Shown in pieces: positions 1 to 9,576 of a DNA stretch of 64,000 nt. Position 1 is the stretch's first letter, and every line of letters begins with the position of its first letter. The stretch comes from Thermosynechococcus vestitus BP-1. Lineage in GTDB: Bacteria; Cyanobacteriota; Cyanobacteriia; Thermosynechococcales; Thermosynechococcaceae. Under the pieces are notes generated by a model. The model saw only the letters and a list, made by a program, of their open reading frames with translations. It was not told the origin of the DNA and made no database searches. The stretch covers positions 1,302,001 through 1,366,000 of the forward strand of contig NC_004113.1 in the NCBI RefSeq assembly GCF_000011345.1, given 5' to 3'. The position numbers and the translations under genes were made by a program.

Positions 1-1997
1 TTTGCCAAGATACGCGCTTCCTGAGTCAAGCGGAGTTGCGGGTGGGGGGCGATCGCCCCGTGCTTCTGAGTTTTCATTGTACGGGTAGCCACGCCCTCAA
101 GGTAGTGTGTACCAACCCCAAACAGCCCAATGTACCAGCGGAAGCGCTGGCCATCGAACGCTGCCTCGTTGTGCGCGGCGCCCTTTTTGAAACGATTCTG
201 ATTACCAACCACCAAGTACAGCCGGCAGTGGTGGATATTCAGCTGACCTTTGGGTCAGACTTTCAGGATTTATTTGAAATTCGCCAATACGGTGGTGGTC
301 GCCCACAGCGGGGACAGACGTTGCAACCCGTCAGTTGTGAATTACGCCACACCAAGGGACGCGCCGATCTCTGCTTTGCCTATCAAGGCCTGGATGGTGC
401 CCTGATGGAGACCCAAGTGCAGTTCTTGGGCACTCCCCCCGACCGTCTTGAGGACACCACGGCCACATGGCACCTGAAGCTGGAACCCCAAGGCTACCAC
501 AGTATTCACTATTGCGTCCGTCCCTTTACCAATGGCGCCCCCACGGCACAGGTGGCAGTTCCTTCCTCCCTAGCGGCTGCGGATCAAGCGGCTCAACAGG
601 AACGGCAACAGTGGTGGTCAGACTGTACAGAAATCGTCACCTCGAATCCGCAGTGGAACCGCATCCTGCGGCGGGGGATGGCGGATCTCTATATGCTGTT
701 GCAGTCCTTTGGCCATGGCAAGGTTTTGACTGCGGGTATTCCTTGGTTTGCGACGCTCTTTGGTCGCGACTCAATTATTTCAGCAATGCAAACGCTGATC
801 CTCAATCCGGCGATCGCCCGCGATACCCTGCGCACCCTTGCCCACTACCAAGGCCGGGAAATCTGTCCTGAGCGCGATGAGCAACCGGGAAAAATTCTCC
901 ACGAGCTGCGCTTTGGCGAAATGGCACGCAACCGCGAAATCCCCCATACCCCCTACTACGGCACAGTGGATGCCACACCGCTGTGGCTCATGCTCTACAG
1001 CGACTACTATGCGTGGACAGGCGATCGCGCCACCATCGAGGTGCTCTGGCCCCATGCCCTTGCTGCCATGGCTTGGATTGATCAACAAATGGCCGCCACG
1101 GGCTACCTCAGCTATAATCGCCAAGCCGCCAAAGGGATTGACAACCAGGGTTGGAAGGACTCCGGTAACTGCATTGTTAACCGCCGCGGCGAACTGGCCC
1201 AGGGTCCCATTGCCCTCTGTGAGGTCCAAGGCTATGTTTATGCCGCCAAAACTCGCCTCAGTGTTATTGCTCACGCCCTAGGCTATGGCGAGTGGGGCGA
1301 TCGCTGGCAGCGGCAGGCCACCGACCTCAAAGCGCGCTTTAACCGCGACTTTTGGCTGGAATCCGACGGATTCTATGCCCTTGCCCTCGACGGTGAGGGT
1401 CGGCCGGTGGATAGCCTCACCTCCAATGCTGGCCAATGTCTGATGACAGGGATTTGTGACCCCGAGAAAGCCCAAGGGGTGGGGCAACGGCTGCGGCTAC
1501 CGGATCTGTTCAATGGTTGGGGGATTCGTACCCTGAGCAGCACCTCCCCAGCCTACAATCCCATTGGCTACCACTTGGGGTCAGTGTGGCCCCACGATAC
1601 CAGCCTGATTGCCTTTGGTCTGCGGGCAATTGGCGATAGTGACTTTGCCCTGACTCTTGTGGATACCCTTTTTGAGATGACCTGTCGGCAGCCGGATTTG
1701 CGCCCCCCAGAACTGTTCTGTGGCTTCGATCGCCAGACCTATCCCCAGCCCGTACAGTACCCAGTGGCCTGCTCCCCCCAAGCCTGGGCAACCGCCAGCC
1801 TCTTCCAGTTCATCCAGATCATGGTTTGGCCACTTGTGGATGCTCCCCAAGGCAAATTCTTGCTCCACCAGCCCCTGTTGCCCGCCAGTATCGAGGAACT
1901 CCACATTCGGAATCTACGCCTTGGCGACAGTCGCTTTGAGCTGCGGCTCTGGCGCACGGGGGAGAACGGCTGTGACTGGGAACTCCACACCGCGTAA
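1..1997 (+). CDS. Amylo-alpha-1,6-glucosidase (glycogen debranching enzyme), 5' end outside window
   Basis: Hydrolyses alpha-1,6 branch points of glycogen in the cytoplasm. The reading frame is open to the left edge: the codons before the TTG at 36 encode DTRFLSQAEL, which resembles the conserved N-terminal DTRFLS stretch of this family, so the gene starts upstream. The first third is a GDE_N-like beta domain. The rest is an (alpha/alpha)6 catalytic domain with the hallmark PWFATLFGRDS near residue 235 and the glycan-binding stretch SVWPHDTSLIAFG near residue 515. It lies 78 nt before the synthetase-GNAT gene on the same strand. The glycogen synthesis gene glgC is in the same window but not linked. 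The family call is firm; substrate preference is inferred. Confidence 0.88.
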   Translation, partial: CQDTRFLSQAELRVGGDRPVLLSFHCTGSHALKVVCTNPKQPNVPAEALAIERCLVVRGALFETILITNHQVQPAVVDIQLTFGSDFQDLFEIRQYGGGRPQRGQTLQPVSCELRHTKGRADLCFAYQGLDGALMETQVQFLGTPPDRLEDTTATWHLKLEPQGYHSIHYCVRPFTNGAPTAQVAVPSSLAAADQAAQQERQQWWSDCTEIVTSNPQWNRILRRGMADLYMLLQSFGHGKVLTAGIPWFATLFGRDSIISAMQTLILNPAIARDTLRTLAHYQGREICPERDEQPGKILHELRFGEMARNREIPHTPYYGTVDATPLWLMLYSDYYAWTGDRATIEVLWPHALAAMAWIDQQMAATGYLSYNRQAAKGIDNQGWKDSGNCIVNRRGELAQGPIALCEVQGYVYAAKTRLSVIAHALGYGEWGDRWQRQATDLKARFNRDFWLESDGFYALALDGEGRPVDSLTSNAGQCLMTGICDPEKAQGVGQRLRLPDLFNGWGIRTLSSTSPAYNPIGYHLGSVWPHDTSLIAFGLRAIGDSDFALTLVDTLFEMTCRQPDLRPPELFCGFDRQTYPQPVQYPVACSPQAWATASLFQFIQIMVWPLVDAPQGKFLLHQPLLPASIEELHIRNLRLGDSRFELRLWRTGENGCDWELHTA

Positions 1998-2075
1998 TGA
2001 AGGGTCACTTGGCGCGATCGCCCTCGCTAAAGTAGAGGTGGCTCAGTTCCCATCTTCTGTAACGCGAGTAACAAC

Positions 2076-4793
2076 ATGACCCGAACCACGGCCTACGACA
2101 TTTGGCGCGCCGGTCACCAGCCCCTGCGTCCCCTCTTTGCCCCCAAACGCGTTGCGGTCATCGGTGCCAGCGAAAAAGAAGGTAGTGTTGGCCGCACCCT
2201 GCTGTGGAATTTGATTCAAAGCCCCTTCGGCGGCACCGTCTTTCCCGTTAACCCACGCCGCAGTTCTGTGTTGGGCATCAAGGCCTATGCCAGTGTGACG
2301 GCTATCCCAGAAGCGGTTGATCTCGCAGTCATTGCCACCCCTGCGGCTACAGTGCCAGCGGTGGTTGCCGAGTGTGCCGCAGCAGGCGTCAAAGGAGCCA
2401 TTATTGTTTCAGCCGGGTTTCGCGAAGTAGGGGCAGCGGGACTGGCTCTTGAAGAAGAGATTTTAACCATTGCCCGTCAGGCGCGGCTGCGCATTATTGG
2501 CCCCAATTGTCTAGGGGTGATGTGTCCGCCCACGGGTTTGAATGCCACCTTTGCCGCCACAATGGCGCGATCGGGACATGTTGGCTTTCTCAGTCAAAGT
2601 GGCGCCCTGTGTACCTCAATTTTGGACTGGAGTTTGCAGGAGAATGTCGGCTTTAGTGCCTTCGTCTCCATTGGCACGATGCTAGATGTGGGCTGGGGTG
2701 ACCTCATCTATTACCTAGGCGATGATCCGCAAACCCGCTGCATTGTCATCTATATGGAATCTTTGGGGAACGCGCGATCCTTCCTCTCAGCGGCGCGGGA
2801 AGTGGCCTATATCAAGCCCATCATTGTCATCAAAGCCGGACGCACGGCTGCTGCTGCCCAGGCCGCCGCTTCCCATACAGGGGCATTGATGGGATCCGAT
2901 GCAGTGGTGGATGCAGCCCTAGAACGCTGTGGGGTGCTGCGGGTGGAAACCATTGAAGATTTGTTTGACATGGCAGAGGTCTTGGACAAGCAAGCGCGTC
3001 CCAAAGGCCCCCATCTAACGATTCTCACCAATGCGGGCGGCCCAGGGGTCTTGGCTACTGATGCGCTGATTCGTGCCGGTGGCAAACTGAGTTCTCTTTC
3101 CGCAGAGACCCTACAGGCACTGAATCAAGTGCTTCCCCCCGCCTGGAGCCACGGCAATCCCGTGGATATTTTGGGGGATGCAACCGCCGATCGCTACCTC
3201 AAGGCACTGCAGCACTGTGAAAGGGATGCCAACAGTGATGGCCTCCTAGTGGTGCTGACGCCCCAAGCCATGACGGATCCCCTGGCGATCGCCCAAGATC
3301 TCGCCACCTATGCCCAAAACCGTCCCAGTGGTGCCAAGCCAATTCTGGCCAGTTGGATGGGGGGCAGCACAGTAAAACCAGGGGAAGCCCTTCTCAACCA
3401 AGCGGGCATTCCCACCTATGGCTATGCCGATACCGCCGCCCGCATCTTTAGCTATATGTGGCGCTATAGCGACCACTTGCAGGCACTGTACCAAACACCC
3501 ACTTTGCCCTTAACCATTACCCCCCCGAATCGAGATTCTGTCAGTCAACTATTTGAGCAAGTGCGTAGCGAGGGACGTACCCTGTTAACGGAGTGGGAAG
3601 CCAAGACTGTTCTTGCTGCCTATGGCCTACCAGTAGTGGAAACCTGTATTGCCCGCAGTGAAGCAGAGGCAGTGGCTGCTGCCGATCGCCTCGGGTATCC
3701 CGTGGTTCTCAAGCTCTATTCACCAACCATTACCCACAAAACTGATGTTGGAGGTGTTGCCCTCAATCTTCCCGATGCCGCTGCGGTGATCACTGCCTAC
3801 CAACAAATTGAGCAAAATGTCACCACTGCTGTGGGGGCGGGTCATTTTGCTGGCGTCACTGTGCAGCCGATGATTCCATGGAAAGGGTTTGAGCTCATTG
3901 TGGGCAGTTCCACCGATGCTCAATTTGGCCCAGTGATTCTCTTTGGCACAGGCGGACAGTTGGTGGAAGTCTTGGAGGATACCGCCATCGCCCTGCCCCC
4001 CTTGAACACCACCCTAGCGCGGCGCCTCATTCAGCAAACCAAAATCTCCCGTGCCTTTGCCGGCGTGCGGGGCTGGCCAGCCCTTAACCTTGCCCTGCTT
4101 GAGGATCTGCTCGTACGCTTTAGTCTGCTGGTGGTGGAGCAACCATGGATCAAAGAAATTGACATCAATCCCCTGCTGGTGGCACCCCCCGATCGCCTAC
4201 TGGTCCTAGATGCCCGCATTGTGCTCCACCAAGACGAAAGCATGTTTGTTAAGCCTGCCATTCGTCCCTATCCCAGCCAATACGTCAGGCCGTGGCAGTT
4301 GCGCGATGGTACGCCAGTGCTGATTCGCCCCATTCGGCCAGAGGATGAACCCCTAATGCGCCAGTACCATGCCACCCTCTCGGAGCAGAGTGTCTATTTG
4401 CGCTATTTCCACCTGATGAAGTTGTCGCAGCGGGTTGCCCACGATCGCCTGGTGCGCATCTGTTTTGTGGACTACGATCGCGAGATGGCCCTTGTGGCAG
4501 AACACCAAGGGGCCGAGGGGACTGAAATTATTGGCGTTGGCCGCCTTAGCAAGGAGCACTTTAGTCCCACGGCGGAGTTTTCGCTGTTGATTAGCGATCG
4601 CTGGCAGCGGCAAGGCCTTGGCACTGAATTACTGCAGCGGTTGATTCAAATTGGCCGCGATGAAGAGCTGAGGGCAATCCACGCCTATGTTCTCAAGGAC
4701 AACGAGGGGATGATCCGTATTTGCCGCAAACTGAACTTTGAGTTGACTGCCGGCGATGATCCCAGTGTTTGGTTTGTGCAGCTCACTCTCTAG
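2076..4793 (+). CDS. Fused ADP-forming acyl-CoA synthetase and GNAT acetyltransferase (Pat-like)
   Basis: A 905-residue fusion. In order: CoA-binding Rossmann domain (about 15-150, with [14 protein letters not shown]), succinyl-CoA-ligase-like domains (about 150-460), ATP-grasp domain (about 490-720, with [10 protein letters not shown] and THKTDVGGV), and a C-terminal GNAT domain (about 735-905) carrying the acetyl-CoA loop RQGLGTEL. The architecture equals that of the Salmonella lysine acetyltransferase Pat (YfiQ). Unlike Pat as I recall it, the motif SHTGALMG is kept, with His267 at the phospho-histidine position of true ADP-forming synthetases. It may therefore both make acyl-CoA with nucleotide formation and acetylate proteins; this is inference. 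ATG start at 2076. Next gene purK is 40 nt or more downstream. Confidence 0.9.
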   Translation: MTRTTAYDIWRAGHQPLRPLFAPKRVAVIGASEKEGSVGRTLLWNLIQSPFGGTVFPVNPRRSSVLGIKAYASVTAIPEAVDLAVIATPAATVPAVVAECAAAGVKGAIIVSAGFREVGAAGLALEEEILTIARQARLRIIGPNCLGVMCPPTGLNATFAATMARSGHVGFLSQSGALCTSILDWSLQENVGFSAFVSIGTMLDVGWGDLIYYLGDDPQTRCIVIYMESLGNARSFLSAAREVAYIKPIIVIKAGRTAAAAQAAASHTGALMGSDAVVDAALERCGVLRVETIEDLFDMAEVLDKQARPKGPHLTILTNAGGPGVLATDALIRAGGKLSSLSAETLQALNQVLPPAWSHGNPVDILGDATADRYLKALQHCERDANSDGLLVVLTPQAMTDPLAIAQDLATYAQNRPSGAKPILASWMGGSTVKPGEALLNQAGIPTYGYADTAARIFSYMWRYSDHLQALYQTPTLPLTITPPNRDSVSQLFEQVRSEGRTLLTEWEAKTVLAAYGLPVVETCIARSEAEAVAAADRLGYPVVLKLYSPTITHKTDVGGVALNLPDAAAVITAYQQIEQNVTTAVGAGHFAGVTVQPMIPWKGFELIVGSSTDAQFGPVILFGTGGQLVEVLEDTAIALPPLNTTLARRLIQQTKISRAFAGVRGWPALNLALLEDLLVRFSLLVVEQPWIKEIDINPLLVAPPDRLLVLDARIVLHQDESMFVKPAIRPYPSQYVRPWQLRDGTPVLIRPIRPEDEPLMRQYHATLSEQSVYLRYFHLMKLSQRVAHDRLVRICFVDYDREMALVAEHQGAEGTEIIGVGRLSKEHFSPTAEFSLLISDRWQRQGLGTELLQRLIQIGRDEELRAIHAYVLKDNEGMIRICRKLNFELTAGDDPSVWFVQLTL

Positions 4794-4865
4794 GAGTGGC
4801 CTTGAGGGAACATTGACGTAGGACAATAGTTTCCGTTGAGTCTATTGCGGAAATCGTTGGACATA

Positions 4866-6002
4866 GTGGATAAAATAACGCGGATTGGTGTCATTGGTGG
4901 TGGCCAGTTGGCTTGGATGCTGGCCCTGGCGGCCAAGGAAATGGGACTTTCCCTGTGGGTACAAACCCCTGCAGCAACGGATCCCGCCGTCGCGGTTGCC
5001 GATGGCGTGTGCTATGGGGCGATCGCCGATGGGGCGACCACAGCCCAACTGGCTGAGCACGTTGATGTGATTACCTTTGAGAATGAGTTTGTTGATCTGG
5101 AGCGACTCCAGCACCTTGAGCAGCAGGGAGTTTGTTTTTATCCTCGCTTGGCTACTTTGGCTCCCCTCCTGAACAAATACCAGCAGCGGCGCTTCTTACA
5201 GGCCCTGGGGATTCCTGTACCAGCGTTCACCTATTTGGGGGATCGCCCCCCCAGCTTTCCCTGTGTGATTAAAGCCTGTCGCCATGGCTACGACGGCCAA
5301 GGGACGTTTGTCATTACCGATGAGCAGGCCTGGCAGCAGTTTCAGCAACGCTGGCCAGAAATTCCGCCCCAAGGGTTTTTGGTGGAAGCCTTTGTGCCCT
5401 ATGTCAAAGAACTGGCAATCATGGCAGCGCGATCGCCCCAAGGGGAGATTGCCCTTTATCCGGTGGTGGAAACGCAGCAGGTGGCTGCCATCTGTCGCTG
5501 GGTGATGGCCCCTGCCCCTATTGCCCCCCAAGTCAGTGAGCAAATTCAGCAGATGGCCCGCCAAATCCTGACGGCCCTTGATGGCGTAGGTATCTTTGGC
5601 ATTGAGTTTTTCCTCACGGCCACGGGGGAAGTACTGGTGAATGAAATTGCCCCCCGCACCCATAATTCCGGACACTACACCATTGATGCCTGTGTCACGA
5701 GTCAATTTCAGCAGCATTTGCGCGCCATTAGTGGCCAGCCCTTAGGCAGTCCTGACATGCGGGTAAGCGCAGCCGTCATGGTCAATCTCCTTGGCTTAGC
5801 CGAGCCGCAGGTTGACTATGGAGCAAAATGTCAGGCCTTGGCGGCTCTCCCCCACGCGAACCTGCACTGGTATGGTAAAAGTCAAACCTATGCCGGTCGC
5901 AAGTTGGGGCATATCACCGTTCTTTTGGAGGACCCAGCGGCAGCAATGGGAATCATCCAGGAAATTGAAGCCATCTGGTATAGTACGCCTGTTGCGGTGT
6001 GA
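4866..6002 (+). CDS. purK: 5-(carboxyamino)imidazole ribonucleotide synthase
   Basis: Catalyses ATP- and bicarbonate-dependent carboxylation of aminoimidazole ribonucleotide in purine synthesis. The N-terminus RIGVIGGGQLAWML is the family's Rossmann-like start, followed by an ATP-grasp domain with GYDGQG, EAFVPYVKELA and the metal-site stretch NEIAPRTHNSGHYT. About 378 residues from the GTG at 4866. An in-frame TTG at 4836 would add ten residues without homology to usual PurK starts, though it has an AGGA upstream, so the start is not settled. It overlaps nothing and is directly followed by the secreted protein gene. The partner purE is not in the window. Confidence 0.92.
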   Translation: MDKITRIGVIGGGQLAWMLALAAKEMGLSLWVQTPAATDPAVAVADGVCYGAIADGATTAQLAEHVDVITFENEFVDLERLQHLEQQGVCFYPRLATLAPLLNKYQQRRFLQALGIPVPAFTYLGDRPPSFPCVIKACRHGYDGQGTFVITDEQAWQQFQQRWPEIPPQGFLVEAFVPYVKELAIMAARSPQGEIALYPVVETQQVAAICRWVMAPAPIAPQVSEQIQQMARQILTALDGVGIFGIEFFLTATGEVLVNEIAPRTHNSGHYTIDACVTSQFQQHLRAISGQPLGSPDMRVSAAVMVNLLGLAEPQVDYGAKCQALAALPHANLHWYGKSQTYAGRKLGHITVLLEDPAAAMGIIQEIEAIWYSTPVAV

Positions 6003-6014
6003 TTGTTCCTGCTG

Positions 6015-7550
6015 ATGCGTTTTCACTTCTTTCCTCAGCCCCTTGATCGCGCTGCTTGGAGTGTGTTCCTTGTGGCGCTGGTGCTGACCCTTTTGCTGGT
6101 ATGGGGGGGCGATCGCACCCAGGCCCAAGTGCGGGAGTTTTCATGGCAAAACCGCGATGTGGGCGCCAGCGATCGCGCCTTTATTCTTTCCTTTAATCGG
6201 CTGATGGATTGGTCCTCGGTGGCAACACATCTCAGGATTGAGCCAGCCCTTGAGGGCAAGGCCAGTTGGTCAGGGCGCCGTTTTGCCTACACGCTGACGC
6301 AGCCGATTCCCTACGGTCAAACCTTCAAAGTCTCCCTAGAGGATGCCGTTTCTGTGCCCCAAGGGAAACCGATCAAACCCTTTCAGGGGCAGTTTCGCAG
6401 TCGCGATCGCGTCCTGGTCTACCTTGGCTCTGGTGCCGAAGAGGGCCGCCTTATCCTCTATAACCTGACACTGCAACAAAAGATATTCCTCACTCCCCCC
6501 AATCTGCGGGTGTTTGATTTTCAGCCCTATCCTGCCGGCGATCGCATTCTCTTTAGTGCGGGGGAACGGGGCGAGCAAATGGGCTTTGACCCTCAACTGT
6601 ACATCGTCACCACCGGCCTATACTTCAATGCCCCCGATACCCCCCGCCGTCAAGCCCACCCTGCGGGCGAAATTTCCCTGATTCTCGATAACAGCGAGTA
6701 CCAAAATCTACGCTTTCAGTTGGCCAATGATGGCAGCAAAATCGTGGTGCAGCGGGTGAATCGTCTCCAACCTGCGGATAGCTCCCTGTGGCTCCTCGAT
6801 GAAAATTTTCAGCCCCGCCGCCTCAACCAAGCTGCGGCCGGTGAGTTTCGCATTGCGCCGGACAACCAGCATTTAATCATTGCCCAAGGGCAGGGATTGG
6901 CCATTGTGCCCCTAGAAGCCACCAATGGTGAGAGTAACTTTGACTTTTTGCCCCAGTATGGCATGGTGCTGGATTTTAGCCGCGATGGGCGACAGGTGGC
7001 CGCAGTGAAGTTTAACCCCAACTTCTCGCGATCGCTCTATGTAGTAGACATTTTTGGCGAGCATAGGGAGGTGCTGACCATCAACGGGTCAATCATTGCC
7101 GGTCAATTTGACCCCAGCGGTCAATTTCTCTATGTCATTCTCACCCGCATCGAAGGGGAAGGCAATTACCGCGAAGTTCCCTATCTTGCGCTCCTTGATC
7201 TGAAAACTAAGGAACTGTTCAAGCTCAAGGATTTTGACCCGCAGCAGGAGCTATACCTGAGCTTGGCACCCGATGGCCGTACATTAGCCATTGACGCTGT
7301 TGAGGGCCGCGAAATTCCTGCTGAGGTCGATCATGGCGATCTGTATAGCGAAACTGCGCCAGTCACCCCCAGTCCCCGTGATCTGGTAGAACTCCCCCCT
7401 GCTCCCCCAGGATCACCCCTGCCACCGCGTCAACTGCCTGCCCAAGAGCATCAAATTTGGCTTCTCCCCCTAAAATTAGATCAAGATAAAATTGTCGTTG
7501 GGATGCCAGAACCTTTGGCACCCGGCTTGCAAGCACGGTGGTTACCTTAG
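6015..7550 (+). CDS. Secreted or anchored protein with Ig-like and beta-propeller-like regions
   Basis: I do not recognise a named family member. From the ATG at 6015 (an in-frame TTG at 6003 abuts the purK stop) there is a short basic head and a hydrophobic segment (about 14-32, VFLVALVLTLLLVW) ending near AQA, consistent with a signal peptide or N-terminal anchor. Residues 35-120 resemble an SbsA-type Ig-like domain (FSWQNRDVG, LSFNRLMD). The centre has repeated strand patterns of a TolB/WD40-like propeller (for example VAIVPLEA, LDFSRDGRQVAAV, LSLAPDGRTLAI). The C-terminus is proline-rich (PPAPPGSPLPPRQLP). Likely acts in the periplasm or on the outer surface. The next gene begins 2 nt after its stop, suggesting one transcript. 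Confidence 0.65.
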   Translation: MRFHFFPQPLDRAAWSVFLVALVLTLLLVWGGDRTQAQVREFSWQNRDVGASDRAFILSFNRLMDWSSVATHLRIEPALEGKASWSGRRFAYTLTQPIPYGQTFKVSLEDAVSVPQGKPIKPFQGQFRSRDRVLVYLGSGAEEGRLILYNLTLQQKIFLTPPNLRVFDFQPYPAGDRILFSAGERGEQMGFDPQLYIVTTGLYFNAPDTPRRQAHPAGEISLILDNSEYQNLRFQLANDGSKIVVQRVNRLQPADSSLWLLDENFQPRRLNQAAAGEFRIAPDNQHLIIAQGQGLAIVPLEATNGESNFDFLPQYGMVLDFSRDGRQVAAVKFNPNFSRSLYVVDIFGEHREVLTINGSIIAGQFDPSGQFLYVILTRIEGEGNYREVPYLALLDLKTKELFKLKDFDPQQELYLSLAPDGRTLAIDAVEGREIPAEVDHGDLYSETAPVTPSPRDLVELPPAPPGSPLPPRQLPAQEHQIWLLPLKLDQDKIVVGMPEPLAPGLQARWLP

Positions 7551-7552
7551 CA

Positions 7553-7846
7553 ATGGCAGCAACAACAGGTCGGGTTGTCCTGAATCACTCTACTCACATC
7601 GAAGGCCTGATTCCCGTCTTGGAAAAATTAGCCAAGGTGGCGGGAATTAGTACACTGACGCCCGGCGTCATTGCTCCTGTCAAAGGTAAATCCCCCCATC
7701 TGCATCTACGGGTTTCGGTGCCCATCAAAGGCGGGTTTAAGGTGATTGCCCGCCGCGGCAAAACCGTGCAGGAAGTTTTTGTTATCACCCAGCTGAGTGA
7801 AGCTGAATTGAAAGCGGCCATTGATGCCGTGCTGGCCTCCAAATAA
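7553..7846 (+). CDS. DUF2103 family protein
   Basis: A 97-residue protein from the ATG at 7553, two bases after the preceding stop. An upstream GTG at 7538 would overlap that gene. It matches my memory of the DUF2103 family of cyanobacteria and archaea (some databases label it a predicted metal-binding protein): the start TGRVVLNHSTHIEGL is followed by a basic central part (HLHLRVSVPIKGGFKVIARRGK). Two histidines close to the start could bind metal; this is inference. No reaction is known to me. It sits between the propeller-like gene and the permease gene, each within 5 nt, so the three are probably co-transcribed. Confidence 0.65.
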   Translation: MAATTGRVVLNHSTHIEGLIPVLEKLAKVAGISTLTPGVIAPVKGKSPHLHLRVSVPIKGGFKVIARRGKTVQEVFVITQLSEAELKAAIDAVLASK

Positions 7847-7849
7847 GCC

Positions 7850-8848
7850 ATGCTCAAATCCATTGGCCAAGGCCTTGGGAACGAAACGAGCCGCCTGATT
7901 TTGCGCCGCTTGGGGGAGGCCCTGATCACGCTGCTATTGGCCTCGGCGCTCAGTTTTGCCATTATGCAACTGGCACCGGGGAACTATCTCGACAATCTTA
8001 AGGCAGATCCGCAGATTTCTTTGGAACGTTTGCAGGAGCTGGAGCGGCAATTTGGCCTCGACAAGTCACCTGTAGAGCAATACTTTCGCTGGCTGTGGCA
8101 GATGATTCGCTACGGCAACTTTGGTACCAGTTTTGTTTATCAGCGATCGGTGGCCTCCCTATTGTGGGAGCGAGTACCTGCCACCCTTCTCCTCTCCTTG
8201 AGTTCGATTCTGCTGACCTGGGGCTTAGCCATTCCTTTAGGGATTTGGGCAGCGGTAACCCAGGATCGTTGGAGCGATCGCCTGCTGCGGGTCATCAGCT
8301 ACATTGGCCAGGGGTTTCCTAGCTTCATTACCGCCCTTCTGCTGCTCTTTCTTGCCCAAAGTACCCCCTTGTTTCCAGTGGGGGGGATGACCAGCCTGTT
8401 TTACGATGATCTTCCCTGGTGGGGCAAAATCCTCGACATTGGCTGGCACCTGATTTTGCCGAGTGTGGCCCTCACCCTCACGAGCTTTGCCGGCCTCCAG
8501 CGACTCATGCGGGGAAATTTACTGGATGTGCTGCGCCAAAACTACATCCAAACCGCCCGCGCCAAGGGACTGCCAGAATCACGGGTCATTTATGTCCATG
8601 CCCTGCGCAATGCCGTGAACCCCCTGATCACGCTCTTGGGGTTTGAATTTGCCAACCTCCTCAGTGGTGCCTTTATTGCCGAGTTTTTCTTTAACTGGCC
8701 GGGTCTTGGTCGCCTGATTTTACAGGCAGTGACGGCTCAAGACATTTATGTGGTCATGGCCAGTCTGATGATGGGGGCAGTGATGCTGATTGTCGGCAAC
8801 CTACTGGCAGATTTACTCCTTAAGTGGGCTGACCCGCGGATTAGGTAG
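7850..8848 (+). CDS. ABC transporter permease, DppB/OppB type
   Basis: Inner-membrane permease subunit of a peptide/nickel-type importer. The 332 residues contain about six membrane segments, the N-terminal signature ALSFAIMQLAPGNYLD with the following FGLDKSP, and the cytoplasmic EAA-type loop YIQTARAKGLPE near residue 225 that docks the ATPase. It starts 3 nt after the DUF2103 gene. No second permease, ATPase or binding protein lies nearby, so its partners must be encoded elsewhere, as is usual for scattered transporter genes of cyanobacteria. The substrate cannot be told from the sequence. Confidence 0.88.
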   Translation: MLKSIGQGLGNETSRLILRRLGEALITLLLASALSFAIMQLAPGNYLDNLKADPQISLERLQELERQFGLDKSPVEQYFRWLWQMIRYGNFGTSFVYQRSVASLLWERVPATLLLSLSSILLTWGLAIPLGIWAAVTQDRWSDRLLRVISYIGQGFPSFITALLLLFLAQSTPLFPVGGMTSLFYDDLPWWGKILDIGWHLILPSVALTLTSFAGLQRLMRGNLLDVLRQNYIQTARAKGLPESRVIYVHALRNAVNPLITLLGFEFANLLSGAFIAEFFFNWPGLGRLILQAVTAQDIYVVMASLMMGAVMLIVGNLLADLLLKWADPRIR

Positions 8849-9224
8849 TAGCCACCCTTGCCACAGGGATTGAAACCCTTAAAACAGGCAGCGTGGCCGA
8901 GGACGCCTGGCGAAATTTGAACGGCCACTGAAGGACGGCAAACCCCAGAGCACAAAAGAGCAAGGGGGCCAGGGACGGGTGCAATCGGAACGTTTCTCTG
9001 CCGGCAGATCTATTCAGGTGCCCCAACGGTTGATTCTGCAACAGAATCGCCTGGAATCCCTCTAGGAGAGGGTTTGAGAGTTTTCAGTAGCTTTGGAGCA
9101 AAGAACTTGACCTCCCTGTCAGGAAATCCCTCGGAATGGGGGGTGCCATCCGCTCAGGGAGAGGCCACGTTATAAAGTTCCCCTGCTTTTCTTCGGAGCC
9201 GGAGACTGAGGGAAAGCTGCTTCA
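8849..9224. other. Intergenic region with no clear gene; possible decayed element
   Basis: No convincing gene. It holds two short hairpins, GATTCTG-CAA-CAGAATC at 9032-9048 and CCCTCT-AGG-AGAGGG at 9058-9072. On the minus strand a 47-codon stretch (9010-9153) follows an in-frame TGA and would encode ADGTPHSEGFPDRE at its start. The bases around 9139-9170 resemble 18853-18884 (GGGGG, ATCC, CTCA, GGAGA, GCCA in the same order). This could be remains of a mobile element, but I cannot name it. Confidence 0.35.
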
Positions 9225-9503
9225 TCAAGGTTTTGATGTCCCCTGTTCATGACTGAGAACATCAATGTTGGCGATCGTATAGCTACCACTGCCCTCAATA
9301 TAAAATTCCACCGTTTCGCCAAGGCGATAGCGCTGAAACCACTCCGAACGCTGCACTGTTTCTAAGTCATCGAGAAAGTCAGCCCGCAAGGCCGTTTTCA
9401 GTAGGCTGCTTTTGTTCAACCGCAGATCGTGGGGGCGTTGCTCGATCTGGTCGAGGGGTTCATATTGCGGTAGGTACCACGCCCGCAGCGCAATAATCGC
9501 CAT
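9225..9503 (-). CDS. Conserved cyanobacterial protein of unknown function
   Basis: A 92-residue soluble protein from the ATG at 9503; a TTG nine codons upstream is the only longer option, and GGCGG nine bases before the ATG can serve as ribosome site. It resembles, from memory, a family confined to cyanobacteria that starts MAIIALRAWYLPQYEPL and contains RPHDLRL, LLKTALRADFLDD and FYIEGSGSY. No catalytic motif is visible. It is divergent from the response regulator gene, with 73 bp between the starts, so both could share a control region. Confidence 0.6.
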   Translation of the reverse strand: MAIIALRAWYLPQYEPLDQIEQRPHDLRLNKSSLLKTALRADFLDDLETVQRSEWFQRYRLGETVEFYIEGSGSYTIANIDVLSHEQGTSKP

Positions 9504-9576
9504 TTCATCATTCCGCCTAGATACTGCCAATATGGTAAAGCATAGGTAAATTCAGTCCTGGTGCAGGAGACGGCAA

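Noticed and set aside
780-1274. 164-codon minus-strand frame
   Set aside because: Fully antisense to the debranching enzyme, whose protein is clearly homologous; the frame has no family motifs and arises from GC-rich codons.
8866-8880. CRISPR-repeat-like end GGGATTGAAAC
   Set aside because: Occurs once, without a second copy at spacer distance and without cas genes in the window.
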